From positions 124,001-188,000 of the forward strand of contig JAVTVJ010000490.1 of the NCBI GenBank assembly GCA_034509425.1: a DNA stretch of 64,000 nucleotides, in the 5' to 3' direction. The stretch is from Eopsaltria australis (Eukaryota; Chordata; Aves; Passeriformes; Petroicidae). Below, piece by piece: positions 38,201 through 50,200 of this stretch (positions within the stretch are counted from its first letter, which is position 1; every line of letters begins with the position of its first letter). A model generated the notes under the pieces. The model was not told the origin of the DNA and searched no databases. It saw only the letters and a program-made list of their open reading frames with translations. The position numbers were made by a program, and so were the translations under genes.

Positions 38201-41200
38201 ATTGATGCTTATGTTTAATTATCAATTTATTCTTTGATAAAGAGTCATTAAGGAGGCAGGACCCACAACTTCAATGGTCTCTGGATGATTTAAATCAGCC
38301 CAAATCAGCTTGGATTTGTTAGTGAAGGCAGGAAAGGCAGGTGGACAAGTACTGGTATCAAGGAGGATTTTCCACACTTGACTTTGGCTCCCCCTATCCA
38401 ATTTACACACTTATCTGAAATTTTGGCCTTGTATTTGCAAAATCTGCAAAAATCTGTAGTCCAACCTGCATCCAGGTAGGATTTGTCACCTCTTCAGATA
38501 TTTTAACTCAGCAAGGAACCAGGAACTTTGTGAGCAGAACACTGGATTCAGGATCCAAGGATTTTTTTCTGTGCAATACTTGCTGTTATGAGGACACAAT
38601 GCTAAAATAGAAAAACCACTAAGAAGGAACTGAAGTATCTGTGGTGATTTTACCTGAAAAGATCCAATGCAGAGCTCCAAGTAAAGCCGAACCCCCAGGC
38701 TGGTATATTCTGGGAGGAAGTTGAAGACAATGTAATGGGTTCCAAATAATGGAATTAGAAGCAGAGTTGACCTTGAGAGACGTCTAGTACAGGACATGAG
38801 AAGAAAGAAGGTAATATTATTTTTCTGAGTAAAAATTTAATGCACTCAGTGTGCCACAATAGTGAACAGAAGTGAAAGAGAAACTCGTATATATAAAAAA
38901 TATATAAAATAGAAATAAATGTGCTGGTTTCCTTTACAGTTCTCATATAGAGAAAGGCAGCTATAGAGGGAAATTTTTCCTGTCTTAAACAAGAAATTTA
39001 ATGTAGATTCAATTAATTTCATTGTCTACTTATTGATTTTAATTGGAAGGCAGGCAACTGAGGTAATCTGAATACATCTAATATTAGGTGAATTGAATAT
39101 CACCCTTTGACTAATTTCCTTTGGAATGGGATAAGGCTGGGAATCTCTAAAATTTAATATCAGTTGCACCAAACCTGTCTGTAACACTGAGCAAGTGCTT
39201 CTCTGTTTAGAAAAGATTATATAAATTTTTATTATGAAAATAATTGATTTTAAGAAAATATTCCATACACTACCTGTACTGAGAAGAGTTATTGAAGTTG
39301 ATTTGTCTAGGGTCTAGTTTTTTCAGCAAAATTCTGATGATGTTGATAAATAGGACAAAATTGACCTGTGAACAATATTTGGGGGGGGGGGGGGGAGAAA
39401 AAGAAAAGGTTAATTTCTGATGTAAAACTTTGCACTGGAAATCTGGGTTTTTTTTTTTTTCATTTGCTATAATATTATTTGTGCAGATTCAATAAAAGGT
39501 CATTAATGCTATTCCTGTTGACAGCATGAAAGTATTTCAATAAATCACATTCCTGCTTGAAGAAATGGCTGAAGATGAAAACTTGAGAATTTCACTTTGT
39601 TCAGCAAAATATTTTCATCAATAGCCTGTGTGACTCTCTTTTACCCTTTGTAACTCAAATCAGTGGGATTCTCGTTAGAGATGAATATTGCATTAAATTC
39701 TGGCTGATCTCTCTGGGCATTATTAGTAGAATTTATCTGCCTAAATACCTCTACAATGAGATATTTCCATCTGAGCTGACCACCCCATTCTGCCTTTGCA
39801 GCCAGTGGAGAAGCATCCAGGAGAGTTAATAGAGCTTCAGGTGGGGTTGGGCACAGGTCACCTCCTCCCAAGGTAGATATTTGTTTTAAATCAGAATAAT
39901 CACTTGCCAAAAGTGCATCTTTCCCTTTGTTGGCTCTGAAGGAGCCTCTGAGGAGCATTAGCTCAGCTCCAAAGCAGTTAGGGTCAATCCTAACTTGCAA
40001 ATCCAATCTTCTACAATTGCAATTTGGCACAGCTTTATCCAGCTCAGTCTTCCACAATAAGAGGGATTCTCCCCATGTATTTTTGTGTGTCTGTACACAC
40101 CAGCTCTTCCTTAGGTCAGGCTGAATGCTTAATTTTGCCTAAGAATGTCCTCATTTTACCATGAAGTCCAACCTCATTCTATCCATTAGTGATGCTCTAG
40201 GTACATTCCAGCAGAAGAAACAATGGAGGTAGAAGGAAATAAAATATTTTATTGAAACATGGCAAGCTCTGACCAGAATTCAACTTGAGATTCTTCACTC
40301 ACATTGTTTGTGTGTATCTTTGAGGTCCCCTCCAACCCAAAGCATTCTCTGGTTCCATACCCCTCATTTGCATGCATCTGTCCTCCAATTAAACTGAGAT
40401 TTGTGTAGCTGGCCTTAAGGTCGTCCATTAACTGCTTTCTCAAACACTGCTTGGGTTTAATGACTTGTGGGAGTAATCATCTGTGATAACCATTTACAGC
40501 CCATCAGTTTATCCAATAAATGCCAGACTCAAGAGCTGTTATCAGTTATCAGCTCTGAACAGAAACCTATTGCCCTTGAAAGTTCTGTATTAAAATTTAT
40601 GGCTGATTCTGAGCTCTTTTGCTAAAATTTTGTTTTCAAATATTATAAGGAGGGTTTAGTCCACTCATTCTCTCTTAATTTCAAATAAACAGACAATTCT
40701 GTGAAAGTTTGGATTTGTTTGAAAGATGTTTGCTTTGGTTTTCTACCTCTTTTTAGATTGTACTGGACACAGGCAGTTAACAGTAGAAATTTACCATTCC
40801 TTTTCCTACAACTCAGCAAACAGCAACTCAATTTTAATTCAAAAGTCTTTTTTTCTTCTAATGAGTATCAACAAACTCAGAAGTACCTACCCCCACAGAA
40901 ATTATAATTGGTCCTTTGATTAGCCACCAGTAAGGAGAGCCTTGATTAATATCCCAGCATCTGTGAACATGACAGGAAGTTTAGAAAAAGACATACATGT
41001 ATGTAACCACTGCAATCAATTAAAAACATAATCCAAGAATACAGAATAATGTAAGAAACAATGACTTACGCTGTGTCTTCAAAGTAGAATTTTGCCAATA
41101 TCCATATAAGGGTGAAAAGTGTTGGAAAACCTGTCAGATATTTTAAAATAAGGTATAATTAATCCAAGTGTATTCACCTGCCATGAAGGAGTTCTCTGCT

Positions 41201-44200
41201 CTTTCCTTCACACAGCAACTCTCTGTGGGCACCCACTTGGTTTCAGATTTCTAAGTCTGAACAATTCCATTTATTCCAGACAAGAACAAAGTCAGGGGGA
41301 GGGTGTTGCTGTTTCATGCCTGTCCTGTTATTTAGTGGACAGAGCTGCTTCATTCATACGATAGCTCAGTGCAAAAGATGGGCTGTAGAAATATCAGGAT
41401 TACAAGAAGTTCCTACTTAGGAAAAAAAGTTCCCTTCCCCAATCTGTGTAACTATTCTGCACAAACAGGAGCAAGGCATTTTGGTATCTGTGGTAACTCC
41501 TTGGCCATGTTTTCAGTGGGGTGAGGAAGGTTAAGAATGGATCTCTCCCTGTTCATTCCCAAATACACTTAATTTTCCATTCCTTTTATTGCCATACTTT
41601 TAAAAAACTTGATTGATCCTCACTACCAGGCATGTAAAAATAAAATGGAAGCAATGCGCAGGTTAGGTGCTTTATTCAGATCAGCTGGGTTCCACATCCA
41701 GTATTTTTAGTGGGAATGGATCATGGAGTCATGGAATCATGGAATCATAGAATCATGGAATCATGGAATCATAGAATTGTAGAGTCATAGAAACATAGAA
41801 CCATGGAATCATAAAGTCATAGAACTATAGAACCGTAGAATCATAGAATCATAGAATCATAAAATCATAGAACTATAGAATTATAGAATCATAGAGTCAT
41901 AGAGTCATAGAATGGCCTGGATTGGAAGGCACCTTAAAAATCACCTGGTTCCAAACCACAGGGACACCTTCCACTCTCCCAGATTGCTCAGATCCCTGTC
42001 CAACCTGACCCTGAACTCTTCCAGGGATGGGGAGTCCACAGCCTTCATAGTCAACCTGTGCCAGGGTGTCATCACCCTCACAATAAAGAACTTCCATATC
42101 CCATCACTCCATGCCTTGGGGAAAGTCCCTCTCCAGCCTTCTTGTACCCTCTGAAAGTTGCCATATGGTCTCTGTGACCATGTTCAATCTTCTCCAGGCT
42201 GCATAGCCTCGTTTAATATCTTGCCTTTTACTAATTTCCTGTAAAATCCATTCCTACCCCAGCCAAAGAGAACCAGCCACCAAAAATATCTTCTTCCATG
42301 AGAAAGAGATGAGAGCAGCAGGCAGTTTAGGTAAAGAGCCTCCACCAGCAGCCACATGAAATTGGTCATCATGAAGTAGTGGCAGAAAACCACTGAGATC
42401 TTGCATTCAGTCTGGGGAACAAGAAAGTTGTAGTTTAGGCATTGTTTGGGGATACCTCTGTTTGATTTGACCATGGAGTAGAGATCTGTAATTCTGGCTG
42501 AGTTCTACCAAGAACAAGGTCTCGCTATTAAATGATGTTTAAATTGAGAGCTTCAAATGTAAAATGGATTTCTGAGTAGTAAAACTTTAACCATCATAAC
42601 AGCTTGGAATCTCCACTGCATTTTGCTTTATATCTCTAAATCATAAATGTAACTTGGGGTCCCAAGAGGATAATTTCTCTCACAAATGCACTTGAGTGTA
42701 CCTTCAGTGTCAAATACTCCTTGGACAAAAGTTCAAGGACCCATTTTTCTCCTTATGCTCAACTCTAAAATTCTGTGTGGCAGTGAGCAATGCAGAGCCA
42801 TCCCATAAACCTCTGCCTGAAAACCATTGCCACATTGCCAAGACCTGGGGCTGGATGAACACCAAGTTGATTGCCTGGTACCCTGAGTACTTTGTGGTTT
42901 ACACATCAGAGCTTCCAACCAGAACAGGAAATCCAACATTTCCAGAAGAATGAGCTTTAAATGTTGTTCTCTGATGTACTCAGAGATCTTCAATTTTAAA
43001 CTTGAGATTATTGAAACAAAACAATGTAATGATACTGCTTTGTTGCTATGTGAAAGTCTAAATTTCATTTAGAGTACTGCAACATCACAAACTAATGCTT
43101 TAAGAATATAGGAGGGCATAATGTACACATTTATGAAACATATAATTTAAAAATTATATATTATATATAATAGATATTATAAGATAAACTATATATGGAT
43201 TATTAAAATATACTGAATAAAAGAATTATATAATTTTCATTACCAGGTTAGAAGGGAAAAAAAAAAAAAGGAGTAAAAAAGAGGCATGAAAAGTGAAACC
43301 ATTCATTAATTATATGTAAAAACATCAAATACCACAATATCCTGCTTTTCATGTGCTTACTGTAGAGAAGCTGCAGTGATCAATGCCTTCCTCCTGGAAA
43401 AGGACAGCATCCTTAATGAAAATGGCAATGGCTTTTAGGATAAATGTAAAAAAGAGCTGTACATGGATATAATTCCTGGGACAGCGAAGCCTCCTGGAAG
43501 AAAAGAAGAAAAGTCCCTCTGAGATAATTAACTGAATTGTGCCAGCAGTAATTTAAATAAACAATAAGCTCTTCTTTCATCTCAGGTACTTCCAGACACA
43601 TTTAGGAAGAACACTTTGTTCCACTGAGCTCTTTCAGAGAGAGACAAAAAACTCCCTCATGTGAAGCAATTCAGCCACAGTCTACATCTTAATCTCTTTC
43701 CTTTTTATCCAGAATTTTAGGGTTTTTTCCCTTACTTTGCCAAAGTTTTTTAGATTAATTAAGTAAAAGCACAAAAGAGCTCTAAATTAATTTGGCCAAT
43801 CTGCTTTAAATTCAATTTACACATCTACATTGAATTCCCAGTTAACAAAGATAAAATTTTGACTGTTATTAAATACAGATTTTTGAGGGCGTTATACAGC
43901 TTCAACTTCATGTTTTCATTTGGAAACAAGGATTTTAGTTAATAACTAAAAAGTTCCACTGTAAGCTGAATTCCATCCAGACCCAGTAATCTGAGGGTCA
44001 CCTTATCTGAGAGTTCACCTCGAGTGTGCAGAATTTTATTGCTGACCCCAGATGTCAAGCCCATTGTTAACTATGACTTTTTCCTCCCTATTACTACATC
44101 TCCTTGTGTCCATTGTTTCTTTCTTTCCCCTCATTTGGGCTGGTTTGTTTTCCTGAGGTCAGAGTGGATGTCAATAAACATATCTGGTGGCTTCCAGACA

Positions 44201-47200
44201 CAAACTAGGAACCAGCAGAGGTCAAGAAACTTTCCCTAGAGAACCCCGATTCTCACAGCATAATAATAAAACTCTTGCCTGTCTTTTTTTTTTTCTTTTT
44301 TTTTCTTTTCTTTTTTCTTTTTTTTTTCTTTTTTTTTTCCTATTAGAAATACCAGAAATTAAAAAAAAATTAATAAAATGAATCCCACGTGGCGGCAAAC
44401 ATTAAATCCATATTAAATAATAAAATACTTTAAATACTCTAAATTTGTCCTGAAAATACCTAATTGGTGGATAACTCAGTAAAAAAGAATTCTTACCAAA
44501 TGTGACCAAATTCTGAGACTAACTTTAAAACGTGTTTTAAGTGGTAAATTTTTCAATTGTAATCTATACAATGCCATAGGAAGACTCATTCAGAATCAAG
44601 TCCTTTGTGTATATTCTTATTAAAAATTCCCTGGAGCCATAACAAGCAGGCACACATAGTTAATGAATAAAATCTTCATTCCAGCCTAAGGCAAGTAAAT
44701 TTTTCTGTTGTTTCTTCAGTACCAATGTGAGTTGCTGAGTTTTGCCAAGAGACAGCCAGGGTTTATTTCCCAGATCTGAATCTTCTTATTCCTGGCTCTC
44801 CCTGATCCCTTTTAATTTCCAACTTCAGTTTCATATTTTTAACCAACATGTCTGGAATTTTTTACTTTTATTCACCTGAATGTCTATATATATTATTTTG
44901 CTATGCCTAATGCTGTCTTCTGCAGTCTAAGAAATTAAGAACTGTGGTTAAGAAATTAAGAATTGAGGTTAGAGGACACCTTTACCTGAATGCAACAAGA
45001 ACTGTCACAGCAATGATGAGGGAGGTGATGGACACGCTGTACCCCACAGTGTAGATGATCTTTATGGTAGAAAAGTAGGATTGCTAGAAAAGAAAAGAAT
45101 GATTTTGTCACACAAGTTGCTGTTAAATGACAGCTCTTTTACTGATTCTGTCAGCTCTGCTTTGGTGTTTCCATCCTGTTGACATCCCTGACTGCCTTTT
45201 TTTCCCCTCTTCGAATCCCACAGCAAAATTCAACTTAAATCACTCATTATGTTTCTTTTGTGAAGTCCCATTCCAGAGCTGTGTGGATACAGCCCAGTCT
45301 GATGCTAACATGTATTTATCAGGGTGCTTAGAAGCTCATTCATAAAAACCCACACCAGTCTTTCAAAAAGGCATTGTTAAAAATCTTATGCAATTTTTAT
45401 AAATGCTGCATTTTGTACCACATTTTCTCCCCAGCAGTAGCAGGACAATGCTGCTGGCAGTATGATGAATACAGAATTCTGTCAGCCTTTCTCTATTTTT
45501 CTCCACTTTCCTACTCTCTGCTTCCTTACTTCCAAATTTGCCATCTATTCTTCCTTTGAATTTTTATTGTGTTGTGGTGGGTTGTTTTTTCCTGGGGTTG
45601 TTTTTCTCCTCTGTTTTTTTCTTGCTGCAAAACGTGACTGCTGCTCAGTTGGAATGCCAGTCAAAATCCATTTCAATTTAAGTGGCCCCTTTATCAGACA
45701 CAACCCCTGAGTGAGGAGAAGTTGACTTCAACTATACCAGATGAAAGCAGAAAACAGAATGAATAAGCTCTAGGCTGCAAATCTAACTCCAGTCTAACAT
45801 GGTTTGTCTCTTGGGTCCCATTTCAATGCTTTTATGACCTAAAATCCTCACAGCTGTGCAGTGAATTCCTACAGTTCACTTGGGGAAGGAGAAATGCTTG
45901 TTTTGAGCCTTAAGTGAAACTTCAAGCATTATAAGACAGACATTGAGAGGGGTTTATTTAATTTATTTAGGTGCTTAAAAATTATTTGCCTAAATATGAG
46001 TCTGTAGTGTAACAAGAAGAACCTGGCTACAGGACTGCTCTGTTTAATTATTGATACAATCCTGTTTTTTCTCATTCTTTTTCTTTCATAATCAATGAAA
46101 GAAAACACTCTCAGAAGGCAATTTAAGTCTTTGGAAAATGAGACCTTATTGGTTTCTGTGACCAACAAAAAGGATCTGTCACTACACCTGCCTTAGCAAG
46201 AGCAGGTCATGGAATCATAAATCCCTGACTGGTTTGGGTTGGAAGGCACCTTAAATATCATCTACTTCCAATTCCTGGATATCACAGTGAAACCTTTGGT
46301 GCCAAGGACTTTGCATTCATGTGTGAAGATTTCTAATTATCCACAGTCCAATCCAATGGGCTGAACTTTTATTTCTGGTCAGAGCACAGTAGGTGCATCC
46401 TGAATTTGCCTTCCAGTTCAGTTTTATCCATAAGAAGGCAGATTATCCTTTCTGACAGCATCCCTCAGTGTGAATGCAGTAACTGGGGATGGCCACGAGA
46501 TATCCATGGAAAATTAACACCTGATCCTGACCAAAGCACTCATACAGATCCATGGTGCAGTGATTAGCTCTTTCACAGTATTTTTTTGAGATTGATGGAG
46601 TTAAATGGGCTGCAAACTACGCACAATGGGGTTTTTTTGGTCTAGTGGATGAACTGTGAGTTGTATACAATTACCCAAATCCCTGATATGCACAATTCCA
46701 GCCAGAGCTCACAGAAGTACCTCAGAGCTCCAAAGCTTGCCAGGAAGTCTGGATGCCTCACTCTGTGAGAAACATCAAAGCTGTGCTAGGCTGACCACAG
46801 CTGGCAACAAATCAGATGTGCAAAACATGGAAAATAATCAACTCCTTAAGAGGATAAACCTACAACTGAGGAGTTTCCTCTAGGTAAAATAATTGAATCA
46901 TCACAGATGACGGAAGGGACCTTAAAGAACATCCAGTGCCACCACCTGCCATGGGCAGGGTCACCTTCTACTGTCCCAGGGTGCTCCAAGCCCTGTCCAA
47001 CCTGGCCTTGGACACTTCCAGGGATGGGGCAGCCACAACTTCTCCGGGAAACCTGTCCAAAATCTCCCCAAGGTGATATAAACCATTTTTTTATCCTTAT
47101 TAATTAGGGATCAAGCACTATGTTGTCCCTGTGTTGATATCACTGTTGTGATATCAACATTGAAAATCTGGCTGAAGAAATATATCAAATTCTGATCTGC

Positions 47201-50200
47201 ATTACAGAGATTTTGGGACTTTTTTTCATTGTTGAATTAGATATTTCATGCCGGATGAGACACCCAGAATCCCTCTTGTCTTAGATATTACTGAATTTGG
47301 AACAGTGGTCTTATAATAGCACATCTTCTGTACTGATGCTGTGATACTGCAAATTCATCTTGCTGGCTGATATCTTAATACACATTTTATGAACATTTTG
47401 TGATACATCTCTTCCTGTTATATCAGTGAATTTGTAGCTGGATTTATTATTGTTACACCTCAATAACAAAACTTAGTAATAATAAATTCTTAGTTATCTT
47501 ACAAAATAAGTGGCCAGATCAAAAATTGGAATGGCATTCCATACTTAGAAATGTCAGCTTCTTCTGAGTTTCCCTCTGCAGTGACCTTCATGAATAGAAA
47601 GGAATACTATAAAATCAGCACACCACTCACATATATTTATGTAATTAAACTTACTTCTTCAAGAGGAATCTCATCTTCTACAGGACAGGCCACATGGTAG
47701 GGAGGGAATGGGTCAGACCAGCCTTTTTTTGTGCAATTTCTTTTTACCATCCCAGCTGAAACAGAAGTATTTAATTTCCTCAATGAAGGGCCAGATAATG
47801 TGGAAAATAAAAACCAGGAGAAGACCTCTGGCTGGTACAAGGTTGTACCAGGAGGGGAGGATCATTAGCATCTCACAGAGTTGATAAGACAGTTTTTCTT
47901 TGTACATTCAGGTCATCAAATGCAAAACTTTGTATTTAATTTATAGAAAAACAGTGGGAAGAAGGGAAAAAAACCAAGGTGACAGGAGTAGAGGTGGGAA
48001 GGACTAAGGAAGGAATCACATCAGGCATGTTGGAGAAGACTGGGGAGAACTCTCCATAAATTTCTGCTCTGCACAGCACTCACCCTTCTACCAAATCTCT
48101 TATTCCCACCTCCCCTAGGGCCGACTCTCCCCTAGCAGATCAGAAGCTGGGCTAAGCAGCCCCCTCCATGAAGACAGCACACTTCCATGAAAAAGATTTA
48201 TGAGTCAGATTAAGAAGTCCAAAAATCCCAGGGCAGGAAATGAATCCGCACAGATGAAAGGGATTTTCCTTATCCCTCGTTTATAACTAGCATGTGTTGG
48301 GTTAGGCAGAGCTTGGGCTTTGCAGATTCTTTTTCTTGTGGATCTGCCAAATCCAGGTCTTTCCTGGAAGGTGGTTTGCTCCTTGTGGGCTCTCACTTTG
48401 TTCCTGGCCGTGCCCAGCCAGAGAGGAAGCAGGCACAAAGGCATTCATTTGCAATTTTGAAGCACATGTGCTGCTCCCAGGCCTAAATTCTGCTTTTTGT
48501 CTCCAACCTTGGTCTTAGAGAACAATCACATTGTTCATTCCTCTGCCTTTCATTTCATCCCACACCAATCACAGAATAAATCTCAGAAAGCCCCGAGCTC
48601 AAGTTCTGACCTAGACAGTCCAGATGAGCTTTGTAAGAAACTCATGCAAAAAGTTGATCCCAAAGCATGTGGAAACCAATGGAATCACTCCTTTTATTTC
48701 AGTATTTTTTTGATCCAGGGCCTCATCACAGACTATGGAAATCAAATCCAGTCATGGATAATCCTTAAAATATGAGAAGAGCTGCTAAGGTCCCTCAGAT
48801 CCTCCTAAAATCTTTGCAGTATTTCTCTGATCCAACTCATGGGGACATGAAATGTTCTGTCTTCACCCTCCCTTTTTAGAAATGCTCTGGCCAGACATGC
48901 AACAGGAGTAACACCATGGTAGGACATCACCTGGCTCCTTCATGAAGTGAAAGAGGATGTTTGGACATGGTAAGGCAAGAATCTCCCCAGCATCTGCCTC
49001 TGGCCAGCACAGCAATTTGTCCCAAGTTCTCTTGCAACCTCAGACAGAAAGCGAAATATATTTTTAAGCATGGTTATATTTGAGCAAAATAAAACCCCAA
49101 ACCTTTGTAAACTTTGCCACTCCACCCCTTCCCTATTTTATAAAAATAGTTTAGCCACAGTTTTTATTCTATTATGAGAAATAAACACCCCCAGAGTGTT
49201 ATTTAATCTGCTTTAGTTAGACCCCTGAGTTAGACTGAGGTGAGTTTTCAGAAGGAATGAAATAAATGAAGGGTGATGCTGAAAGAAAGATCAGATCACT
49301 GTAATTGTTCAGGGGTTGCCCTATTTTTAAAGATCAACACACCCTCACAAACAAGCAAGAAATGATGCCAAGGAATTGGACAGGGGCACAAGGATTCACT
49401 CTGATAAATTGACTGTCCATATTTGAGTGTGAAGGACTATGGAAAAAAGAAAATAATTGGGAGGAATGGGAGTAGATGGGAGAAGAGCTGGCAAGACAGC
49501 AGCATGTGGGACCATAAATAAAACTCTCATGTGTTTGGCAGCCTGGATGTGTCCTGGCTCTGGGAGTGGCTGCCTTCCCTCTCCCTTCCTTCATCCCTCA
49601 CCCATGGATGGACACCTGGTGATGTTGCATTTCCATGTTCTTGTGGAGCCTCCAGACACTCGGCCTCCTTTTTCTTCAGCTCTACCATAAAATCACATTC
49701 TGGGTGAACGTTTCCAGCAACCTACAGGGAGAAGAGTTTTGGGGGTTAGTTAGAAGGGGTTCAATAAGATCTCATTAGGCCTTAAATCCAGACGTACTTT
49801 AGCAGCCAACAGGGCTGGTTTAAAGACATAGAACAGTGCTCAGGGTTTACATCCAAGGGCTCCCACTGTCTCTGCACAAGCTGACAGTTACAGCTCTGTG
49901 ATGGAAAATTTAGAAATTCATAATAAAAGGGCTGAGTTTGAGTGCAGGACTCATTTACACCCCAACTTTAGCTAGACCCTGTTAAATCTGGCCCCAGAAA
50001 GACACACTGCACCTGGTCAGGATCATTTTCTCAAAGTGAAGGGCTCAGTGCTGCAGTAAATGCTGCAGAACCTGTGCACAGACAAACCCCTGCCAACCTC
50101 CAAAGAAACATCACCTTGAAATCACAGACAATTACTGCAAAACTGTCTTCTGAAAGAGCTCTTCAATCCAAAAGGAGGAATCTGTTCTCTCCCTTCTGCC

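Noticed and set aside
41720..41912. Regular 8-bp direct repeats, superficially array-like
   Set aside because: Not a CRISPR: there are no spacers, and the units are the CR1 tail octamer in a vertebrate intron.
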